Origin: Ceratothoa steindachneri
Lineage: Eukaryota > Arthropoda > Malacostraca > Isopoda > Cymothoidae
Direction: 5' to 3'
DNA: 64,000 nucleotides
Assembly: GCA_963969495.1 (NCBI GenBank)
Contig: OZ018325.1
Location: 202,345,223-202,409,222 of the forward strand
Shown piece by piece: positions 54,969 through 64,000 of the stretch. Each line of letters opens with the position of its first letter. The stretch's first letter is position 1. The notes under the pieces were generated by a model, which was given only the letters and a program-made list of their open reading frames with translations, was not told the DNA's origin and made no database searches. The translations under genes were made by a program, and so were the position numbers.

Positions 54969-57185
54969 ATTATGGCTGGAAGTACTCGTTCATCTGCGAC
55001 AGTCTGGTTTTTAGGACATCCTACTAGTGAGCTTCCATATGCAAGACTACTAGCATGTGGTGATGTTCTTCGTGTTGTTTAGTACCACCATCAAGTAGAT
55101 TCAATGACTCTGACACAAAGTTACAACCTCGCTTGCAAAAAAGTCATAAAGTTATGGAAAAGAGCCTGAATTTCCATACAGCGAATAGACTCTTGCGTTA
55201 GGAAACTCTCAAGGTTGTATGAAGAAGACCTTTCTTTGAAGAAAAACCGCAAAACCGAACTATACTCATGTAGAATGAATGAGCGTAGTTTCAAATCTAC
55301 TCTTTCAAAACTTTTTGACATAGACTCAAAAAAGAAGACCGCCAATTTCTGTTGATGCAGAGAGAGAACATTTTATCCTGCAGTATGTCGTGCCGTGATA
55401 AGATTACTTCAGCCAAAGAATCCCGTAAAAGATATCGACATGAGAAGGCTTTACAATACAAAGAAAAGTATATACTTCAAAAATCAAACAGAGGCTGCTG
55501 CTCATGCAGATTTCAAGTCATCATCATCTGAAGGAGAAAGTTTAATTGCGGCAGACAAAGAGTTTTGTCCACCTTCTTCAACTTATAAAAAAGAATGCAC
55601 AATCTAGTCCTTCAAATTCAAAAAATATCTGTACAACTTCAGGTGTGGCTGCTGTTCTTGATCGTGCAAATATTAGGGATAGAAAAGCAAAAATGGTTGC
55701 TGGATCAATAGCACAAGCCTTGGGTCAGGATATTGCAGCTATGACACTTTCAAGGAGTTATATACGACGTTCCAGAAAGCAAGTAAGAGAGGCAACATAC
55801 AATGAAGACAAAGCTTCTTTGTCTGTTGAAGGACCGATCCTTCTTCACTGGGATGGAAAACTACTACCTGCTATTGATGAAGCTGAGGAAACAGTAGAAC
55901 GAATTGCAATAATAGTTTCTGTAAATGAAATGGAAAAACTTCTTGGTGTGCCAAAAATAAAACGAGCAACAGAAGAAGAACAGGCTATGGCATGCATTTC
56001 ATCAATTAATGACTTAAATTTTCGTGACGAAGTTCAAGGCCTTGTATTTAACACAACTACATTAAATACAGGCCTATTAAAAGGAGCTTGTACCATAATT
56101 GAGAAAGTATTAGGAAGGGAGCTTGTTTGGATTGTGTGCCGTCACCATATTTTCGAAATTATGTTGTCATGTGCTTGTAATATTTTACTTGGGCCTACAA
56201 GTGGTTCAAAGAGGAGTCTCTTTGAACGTTTTAAAGAACAATGGTCGTCACTTAAAAAGGATTTTTTTTTAGAGGAGGATAGCAGTTTATTCGTCAATTC
56301 AGTAATGCATAATCTTCGAGGACAAATGGTCCCATATTTTCAGGAAGCTTTGAAATCTCGTCAGTTGCGTGACGATTATGAAGAATTGCTGCGACTCAGT
56401 CTCATCTTTCTTGGGGGCATTGTGATAAGACAGAAGTTACATTAAGAGCCCCAGGAGCAACTCATCATGCACGCTTGATGGCTAAGGCTATATATGTCCT
56501 GAAAATATACTTATTTAAGCATCAACTGAAACTAACGGAACGTGAAAAGGCCAATATTACAGAGTGCTCTCTTTTTATTGCTTTGGTCTACTCGTGTTTT
56601 TGGAATGAAGCCCATTTTGGAATTAATGCTCATTTAAATGACATTCTGCTTCTTAAAACTTTGCAAAAGTACCCAAATCAGACACTTTCTAAAGAAGCAA
56701 CCACAGCTCTTCACAGACACCTTTGGTATCTTGGAGAACATCTTGTTGGTCTTGCATTTTTCGATCATAGAATTAATGCTGAGACCAAACAGAAGATGGT
56801 CTCCAATCTCCAACGTAATAAAAACACCAAAGTTGTTCGCCGATTGAATCTAACGAAAAACATCAAGAATTTGGACTTGCATGAACTGGTAACTCAAAAA
56901 ACTAAGCTAATCTTCAGTCTCCTAATGAAAGATAGATACAAGTTTGCAGAGGATACATTCCTGAAGTCTACTCCAATTTCTTGGGAAGAGTATACGTGCT
57001 TTCAAGAATTTCAACTTCGAGTGATTAACTTAATGGTTGCTAACGATCCAGCAGAAACAGGTATTGCACTTATCAAATCATATAATGTATCTCTAACAAA
57101 AGATGAAGAACAGAAACAGATGCTTTTCAGACTTGTGGCAAAACATCACAAAACTTTCCTTCATGCTCAAAAGGATCAATGTTGA
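54969..57185 (+). pseudogene. hAT-like transposase-family pseudogene, ~735 residues
   Basis: From ATG 54972 the frame reads AGSTRSSATVWFLGHPTSEL. It has stops at 55080 (TAG), 55167 (TGA) and 55353 (TGA), a frameshift near 55600, a 280-codon intact stretch, a frameshift near 56440, then 236 clean codons to 57185. In the 55546-56445 frame, GPILLHWDGKLLP (Asp 103), LVFNTTTLNTGLLKGAC (167-182) and CRHHIFE (198-204) stand out. The last gives a CxxH motif like that of hAT transposases. The C-terminus has APGATHHARLMAKAIY and VANDPAETGIALIKSYN, similar to the hAT-like 'NDxAERG' block. I have seen this protein family as unnamed predictions in invertebrates; the hAT link is inference. Few disruptions over 2.2 kb suggest recent loss. 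Confidence 0.7.
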
Positions 57186-57305
57186 ATCTGCAATTTTAGT
57201 TATAATTTGTGTCAAAAAGAAATCATTTACCATTTAACTATTTTCTTTTTACTTTAATATAAATATTTTTTTTAAATTTGTCTTTCAACACCAAGATTTG
57301 TTTCA

Positions 57306-57311
57306 AATAAA
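57306..57311 (+). terminator. Poly(A) signal AATAAA
   Basis: The first AATAAA downstream of the stop of the transposase-like pseudogene, about 120 bp after it, in a T-rich 3' region. The position suits a 3' end signal. Confidence 0.5.
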
Positions 57312-59445
57312 CTAGTATTTGCAAAGACTGTTCATTTCTATCCCCAAAATTAATTTACCAGCAGACTAGTAAGTTAAGATCCATATAACAACCAGTAAAT
57401 ATTCTTCGATTTTAAATAAATTGAGTATGTGACCTACTGTTTAATGTGGTAATACAATCAGGCATGTGGAGATTAAAAACTAAAAGAAATCTTTTTGGGG
57501 ACCACCCTAATGTATATTTCTGTTCTCAGTTCAATTTTACAGTTACTGAAATAATCATGAATACTTATGATTGGATTTATGTTTTTTCCTCGGAATGAAT
57601 ATACAACACTGAATATTTCACCAAAATTATTAAATTATTAATCCGTTAAATACATAATTAAAAGACCCTTACTCCTGAGATGTATTTGAACTGCGACTCC
57701 AAAGTGTAGATGACCTTATAAAACGGCAACGCTCTAATATTATCAATTCTTTTCATAAAATATTTTTTAGCAACAAAAATAGAATATTAGAGGTAAATAA
57801 ATAACTCCCACTAAAACAATTATACATATAACTCCGTGTGAGGTAAATATCTCCTCTAGCCATTAGCCAATTTGGGAATTCCTACTGAATGATGTCATTT
57901 AATAGCTATTCTGATTGCCCTTTCATGCGGCATCTAAATTACGAGCAAATTATTTCACTGAACATTCGTTTGGTGTTATCGAGGATAAATGAATTTGCCA
58001 TCCACGTGTATATTTGCTCAATAGCATCTATTATTTTAATCATATTACTTTAAAAATTCATTGCAAACAGAGTTTTGGAGAGTATCTTCGGCCTTTCTGT
58101 CTTAATTCCCTTTAATATGCGTCGCAGTTCATTTTACAACTTCTGACGGGGTGACGGCGATTACGAGTGAGTCATGAGTAGTTTTAGTAATTGTAGATTT
58201 CTCTTAGATTAAGATCCTATAAAAATTTTAATTTCAACCATTCCACCATAAGATAGCTTTTAAAGACTTAATAAATAGTCGAAAGTACAGATAATAAAGG
58301 CCCTGTCTGTTTGAGGTCAACTGAAATAAGGCTCTATTGCTAATTAAGGCGGTATCTTACTATAAATTCGAGTGGGTACTGTCATGTTGCGTGGAAATGA
58401 GAAAAAGGACAATTGCGTTCAAATATTGAACGCTTCTTTAGTTTTTCATTTGGTCAACAAACCTGTCTCTCGTTACCTAAAACCATTGGAGTAGGGCATA
58501 TCAGCTAGAAAAGCTTCCAACAAAAAGTCTTACTGAAATTGGTAATTTAGCGGAAGTGAAAATTTGCGAAAAGAACATAACTCGAGGTAAAGGTTAAAAA
58601 AAAATATTTCAACACTAGGAATAACCTCGAGCAAGCATCAATCATTGAACAAAAACTCACCACTAATTACCGACTGTTATCTGCACAAACTCGTAACAAG
58701 ACGTCAGATGAACCCTCTAAACTGACCTTTAGAATAGCATGTCCTTGAAGAGTCAAAATTCTCATTTTAAGGTCTACGCATCGTGCCCCAAATTGCTTCC
58801 GGAAGCAATGGATTTTTGCGGTCAGGATTTTGGTGGTGTGTAACTTCGTGATTGCGTTGTTCTTCATCACATGAAAGGGGATTCAACTTAGGCAAAATAA
58901 CTTCTCTAATTTACAATTCACGCTCCAAGCTCTCAAATTGCATTTTTATGGTTCATGAGGTTCACCTCTTCCACTACAGGGTAAAACAAAAGTCTCAACA
59001 CAATTGAGATTTCTTAACGTGATCTATTTTCATATTTTGTTTGTATGGATACTTTTGCCGCCCTCCCTCTGTATTTCCGTTCTATTTATCCACCCATCCC
59101 CTTGACACTTTACTTCAATTATCATTTAACACAATTTTGTAAGGACTTCTTAATAATAATTTGCGTAATCTTGCAGACAAAAAATGAAATAGACAAGTAG
59201 AGATACACAGGTCAAAACAAAACCGTATATGGTCAACTCCTCTACCAAACTAATAAAACACTATCATGCATATTTAAACTTAATTAGTAAAGCTCTATTA
59301 TTCTTAATTATACATACATTCGTTAATGCCAACTTAAATATTTCTTAATTTAATTGAGACTATTATTATATATAATTTATTAGAATTAAAGTTCAAACGT
59401 TATTGCAAGATTACAATCTTTCTTTATAATTATTATTATTTAATG
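57312..59445. other. Unassigned; right edge of element unclear
   Basis: No coding sequence recognised. GGGGACCACCCTAATGTAT at about 57497-57515 resembles a transposon terminus in wording, but no inverted partner was found upstream. The rest is AT-rich. Confidence 0.4.
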
Positions 59446-59449
59446 CAAT

Positions 59450-60075
59450 AATACGACCAAGAAATGTGTAAACTGTGGAGGAAACCATTGCACTATGGCT
59501 ATGCAATGCCCGAAAAGAAGAGAGCTTATTCGAAAGAAAGAGAAAGAAATGCAAGAGAAAAACCCTTGGGAACCACCTACTCTCATGCTGCAGCAGCTAA
59601 AACCCAAGGAAGAACGGCGACGGCACTTCCAAACATTTCGGGAGGAATGTTTTGAAAGATCTACACATATGTGATCTCCGCACACGTGCAAAAATCTCTG
59701 CAGCCAGGAACTTATGAGCGGACTTTGAATGCGTTACTGAAGGCTAACGGATTGGAACTGATAATCGTTCCACACGAAGTAAACTCTTCATCCATTTTGA
59801 CTATGCAGACGACAGAAATGTATAACAAAGGGAACGCTCAGGTAGAAGAGAGTGCCACAGATTCAGATGAGAGTGATTCGGACGTAATTACGAGCTCTGA
59901 GTCAGCGGAAGAAGAGACCAAGAGAGCTACGAGGAAAATCCGAAAGATACAAAATTCCAAGCCAGGCATGAGCCCAAGCCAACTCGCAAGAAAGACATCA
60001 CCAAGCCTATCCCCCAGTAATACAGGACATCCCACAAAACCCACAGGAACACGGAAACAAACTAGAAAACGAAAA
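59450..60075 (+). pseudogene. Jockey-like LINE copy D, ORF1 C-terminal half
   Basis: The sequence starts abruptly inside ORF1 with KKCVNCGGNHCTMAMQCPKR, the intact third knuckle (CX2CX3HX6C) that is worn in copies A-C. It continues RRELIRKKEKEMQEKNPWEP. A frame change leads to TYSHAAAAKTQG and, after one stop at 59655, VISAHVQKSLQPGTYERTLN then ALLKANGLELIIVP, the post-knuckle region shared with A, B and C. The tail is acidic and Ser-rich (SATDSDESDSDVITSSES), then basic, ending KQTRKRK at 60075. ORF2 begins about 70 bp later. Only one frameshift and one stop occur in 600 bp. Confidence 0.8.
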
Positions 60076-60149
60076 TAACTCCTACTTATTTCTACGGACA
60101 GATTATTCGATCAAATGAACCGGAACCGAATTAGAGAATTTTCTACTTA

Positions 60150-61394
60150 CAATGGACAAAGCTGACATAAGCATACTACAGTTAAACGTAAACGGATGGA
60201 GAAATAAGAGACAAATATACGGAAATATTTTTAGAAAATTAAACCAAATATAATTTTAATTTCAGCATACGGAGTCAACCTACAAAATGACGAAATATAA
60301 ATTTAGAATTATTATGTTTTAGCGGTAAACGACCGGCCAAGCACACGATGGAGCTGCTATAGCAATTCAGAAAGGCATTGACTTTAGAACTCGTGATGAA
60401 CTAGAGGAGTCTTACATTGCAATTGAAATAAAGATGGAATTTAACATCATAATTGCTACAGGATATCAACCGCCAAGTAGAGACCAATTGTCCTTTATAA
60501 TAACAGAATCACGGTAATATTTGTGAGTGAAAACGCTCATTTACAAGCGAGCGGATATAAAAGAATAAATGGAATTGGAAGAAACCTCGAAGCACTGCTC
60601 GCAAGAGGTATCTACCGCAGATTAGGCCCCCAGTATTCAACCTTTGTGACTGGAACCACAGCCACAAAGCTTGATATCTGTCTGGGCAACAACCATCTCC
60701 CATACAACTATTATATAAAACCGGAAGATATACCCTGTATAGACAACACTGCAACTCTGCTCACCCTCAAACAAAGACCTATACAAATCCTAGGAAAGGT
60801 AATAAAAGCCTTCCACAGAGTAGACTGGGAAAGATATAGGAGGGAACTAAATTCATACCAACCCAAACAACTAGAAGAAGCGACTTTAGAAAAAATAGAT
60901 GCAGAATTGGAAAATATAAGAAACTCGATGCAGGCGGCTGACGAAATAGCCATTCCAAGAAGCCGATACACGACAATCAAAACATTTACTTGGACTCAAG
61001 AGATGATACGGAAGCACTAACAACTAAGGAAAATTGCAGAAGAAATAAAAAGAAACGGACCAACAAGGGAGCTACATCACGAAATGAGGAGGATAAAAAG
61101 ACAACTAAACACGGAAATAATAGAAAAACAAAAGGAACACTGGAATGAAACAATCCAGAATATTGCCAGAGATGCACCGGTAAGAGAATTTTGGAAGAAA
61201 GTCAACTTAATGAAAGGCAAATCGCGAGTGAGAAAACTGACGCTGAAAGACAATCATGGAAACCCCCAAAAGGACGAGGACAATATAGAACGGATATTTG
61301 GGCCCACAGGAAGAACATATTTAACATAAGTGCAGAGGACAACGAAGAATTTGACATTGACTTCGAACGGTATATCTTAAGAGAACTCGATTAG
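60150..61394 (+). pseudogene. LINE copy D, endonuclease and linker, RT lost
   Basis: MDKADISILQLNVNGWRNKR (60151 on) is the endonuclease start. Next come AHDGAAIAIQKGIDFRTRDE, LEESYIAIEIKM and IIIATGYQPPSRDQ. From 60523 the frame ASGYKRINGIGRNLEALLAR (matching copy E's ANGYRN) through TATKLDICLGNNHLPYNYYI ends the domain. A coiled linker follows (60720-61330): NGPTRELHHEMRRIKRQLNT, DAPVREFWKKVNLMKGKSRV and DNHGNPQKDEDNIERIF. The last match is ISAEDNEEFDIDFERYILRE (61330-61385), the pre-RT segment of copy A. After 61394 the sequence changes to GC-rich DNA with no RT. Loss of the 3' part is not normal LINE truncation and implies a later rearrangement. Confidence 0.85.
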
Positions 61395-63150
61395 GATACG
61401 GACAAAATAGTGGCGCTGGGGAGTGAAGGTGGTGAGATAAGGGGTGGAGAGGATGAGGTAGGTTCTCCAGGAACCGACCTAATCTCACAATTCCGTCACA
61501 ATTCTGCTGGAAGAAGGCGGTGGCGGGAGCTTCTTGTTAAAGAGGGCCTCACGCTCGTGAACTCCAAGGAATCTTGGGTGCCTCTGTGAGGGGGAAGGGG
61601 CGAAGTGACCTTTCGACGCGTAGGGTCACGAAGAAAAGCCAGAATGTAGTTTTCTCGCTTAGGGAACCAGAATGAGGCTGTTTGTAGCTTAGGCTCTGAC
61701 ACGTGAGTACGAGCTTGGGTCCGCACTGATTTGCAGACCAACGGGGTAAGGAGTCTCCCTAACTGGGACCTATCTCTTCTCTGAAGATTTGGTGCTTCGA
61801 CGATTTACCACTACACCGAGATAGATGGCAATTCTTGCCCCGCCAGACGCTGTGCAAGCTCTACTACTGAGAGTTAAAAGAATTCATCTTTTATACTCGA
61901 AACTCGGAAGAAGATCACATGGCACCGGAAGTAGATTTGATATCGAGCGTACTTCTTCGGGTGAGAGCGGCTTGATTATCTCCTCCATTTCGTCCTTTGC
62001 AAACTTCCGGGAACCACCGGAAGCCAAGATGGGCTCCCATCTATCGATAACCAGTCCAGGACGGAATTCGGTGGTTAGCTGAAATGGTCGGCGGGTTCTT
62101 CCGGCGGGAGACCATCAGATATCGGGCCGGAAGGGAAAGGTTTGATAACCGGCCCGCCCGGAAGGGAGGTGGGGAAATGTGGATGCATTATGCTATTCTC
62201 ATACATACCTAAACTAACAATTTCAATACTATTATATAACTAAATTGACAGAGATTAGCATGACCTCCTTGCAGTTAGCATTCAATCGCAATCCTACTAC
62301 TTTCTTATACTTCTCCCTACATGTTTCTTCTATCCTTCACACCTTAAGGGCTAAGCTAAACTTTTCCCCTTATAGAAGAAATCTCATCATAAGTAGAACC
62401 AATCGGTTCTGAATAAGAATTGACAAAGAAATATTCGTGGATTATAAGCATGGAGGCCTTAAATAAAATCCGAAGCTGCAGCAATCCTTTAGCAATGGAA
62501 ATTCTTCTATTGTTTGTTAGTGTAAAATTACCATAAAAAATGAAAACTTCGAAGGAAATTTTAAGAAAGGCGAAGAAACAGATGGAAAACTTTCTCTCGA
62601 AACGCCTTCAGTTTTCATCTTTAACTTGACGATCACAAAACACATGGAAGTGCACTGAGTAGATGTTTGTCATGGTCATCTCACCCGGCTCTAAGTCATA
62701 TGACCGATGTGCAAACCTTACTACTTTCTGTGATGTATGCGTAATAATCGCACCATACATTACACTTTACCCTGCTCTTTAGTCAAACTTTCTTTAAATA
62801 AATACCAGTCTTTCATTAAGTCTTTCAAGAAGCATAGCCTCAGTTTTGTTAACTCTCATTTCTACTAATATAATCTACCAAGATCATTGAGAATATGTGT
62901 TGCTTCTTATTTATTTTTATTTATGTTTTGGCAACTGTTAGAGAAAATTAAAATACAATATGTAGATTAGAAGTGGCAACTATTAGATGTCAGTCGAGTG
63001 ATTTTAAAAATATACCTCTTAACCATTTTCATTTATTGTTGCTATCAAAAATCCTGCGTTGAAATCTTTATTCTACAGTCATAGGCAAAATTTTGAGATT
63101 GCTAAATCTTTTCATATAAGAGAATTAAAAGAACTAATTAAATGCTGCAT
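61395..63150. other. GC-richer block, then AT-rich spacer
   Basis: 61395-62170 is clearly GC-richer than its surroundings, with repeated CCGG words (CCGGCGGGAG, GGGCCGGAAGGG, ACCGGCCCGCCCGGAAGG). It has two short frames without domains. It begins exactly where LINE copy D is lost, so it may be an inserted or rearranged segment. 62171-63150 is AT-rich with nothing recognised. Confidence 0.45.
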
Positions 63151-63156
63151 TTTGCT

Positions 63157-64000
63157 TTAGTATGTTGTATCATAATTTGAAGATAAAATATTTTTAAAAA
63201 ATAGAGCCCAAACCATTTTATTAATAAATACAGTCAATTGATGAGTGCAGTTAATTTTAGAATGCTGTCCCTTCTTCTTCAGGACTGCTATAATTCGTTT
63301 TGGCATGATAGAGACCAAATTTGTGATGATATATTGAATAATATTGCTCCATTTTTGTTCATTAAGTACAGGCAACAGTTCAAAATTGGATAGCTTATGT
63401 TTATCAACTGCCAGTTGGATTATCGCGCACAAATTCTCTATTGGGTTCAAATCTGGAGAATACCCGGACCAAAAAACCAAAGGTTGAATGTTGTTTTCAG
63501 CCAAGAACTTTGTTATTGTTTTTGCCTTGCGATGAGGTGCTTCGTCGGACTGAAACTAGTCATCATCCTCAAATTGGTCCTAAACTGTTGAGCAAAGCTG
63601 CTGATGAAGCATGTTTTGGCACCATTTTGAGTTCATGGCAGTGTTCTTGGGTAAATTTGTTAGTGCTCCAGTTTGTTAAGATGATAAGCAGTCCCAGACA
63701 TAGAGAATGTCCAGATTATTCACTGTGGGCACAACACAGGACTCACTAAAGCACTCCTCTTTTCTCCTCTTAACGAGGGATTTTTCCAGGAGCTCCAAGC
63801 AAGCGGGAGGGAGCTTCATCACAGAATATCTCTTTCATCTAATCTTCAACTGGCCATTCTTTAGATTTCCTACAAAATTGGAGCCTATCCGTAAGGTTTT
63901 TTTTGGTGAGATAAGGTTTCTTCGCCGCCCTTCTTGACCTGAAACCTTCTAAAAAAAGGCCCCGCCTCACTGTGCGCCTGAAGCGTTCACACCTGCTTCT
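63157..64000 (-). pseudogene. Tc1-like transposase, runs off window end
   Basis: The minus strand, starting beyond 64000, reads RSRRAAKKPYLTKKNLTDRL then QFCRKSKEWPVED (about 63850-63955), the family segment before motif 1. A stop follows, then FCDEAPSRLLGAPGK (about 63800-63845) with the first catalytic Asp. After several breaks comes DEAPHRKAKTITKFLAENN (about 63490-63545), where the family has 'FQQDNAPxHxAK', and WSGYSPDLNPIENLCAIIQ (about 63410-63470) with the third acidic residue (NPIEN). The C-terminus NLVSIMPKRIIAVLKKKG matches 'LVxSMPxRIxAVIKxKG'. It is a different Tc1 family from the one at 20-22 kb. Several stops; inactive as read. Confidence 0.85.

Overview
This window looks like non-coding, repeat-dense DNA from a large animal genome. 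I find no intact host gene, rRNA or tRNA. Nearly every coding trace is a decayed transposable element carrying stops and frameshifts. The element mix (RNase-H LINE, jockey-like LINE, L2-like LINE with ATT tails, Penelope-like elements with GIY-YIG domains, Tc1/mariner and piggyBac transposons, long TA microsatellites) fits an invertebrate. An arthropod is my best guess, because one element has a TATA box plus a TCATTT initiator of arthropod type. I cannot name the species.

Layout. 1-10 kb: a LINE RNase H scrap, a worn endonuclease-type LINE relic, then one nearly complete but broken RNase-H LINE on the minus strand (about 4.6-9.65 kb). 12-14 kb: a piggyBac relic. 15.7-17.4 kb: an IS630/Tc1-superfamily transposon split by an L2-like LINE. 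17.5-19.2 kb: a Penelope-like 3' part with a hammerhead-like motif and TA tracts. 19.5-22 kb: a Tc1 element with long inverted repeats. 24.1-25.4 kb: a mariner-type element next to a diverged satellite. 26.9-29 kb: a second piggyBac. 30.4-34.7 kb: a minus-strand jockey-like LINE split by another L2-like LINE. 36.6-37.5 kb: a 68-bp satellite. 38-50 kb: three more copies of the jockey-like LINE family (A, B, C). 50.7-52.6 kb: a Penelope-like fragment split by a mariner and followed by a perfect 49-bp inverted repeat. 53.8-57.3 kb: a promoter, a 5' exon, an intron holding a ~210-bp-arm palindrome, and a transposase-like pseudogene. 59.4-61.4 kb: LINE copy D, lost before its RT. 63.2-64 kb: a Tc1-like transposase running off the end.

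The features do not form a pathway; they record layered insertions. The most informative parts are the hammerhead-like and inverted-repeat structures tied to Penelope-like elements and TA tracts, the promoter-exon-intron layout of the 54-57 kb transposase-like pseudogene, and the five-copy LINE family whose ORF1 shows two conserved regions beyond the zinc knuckles.
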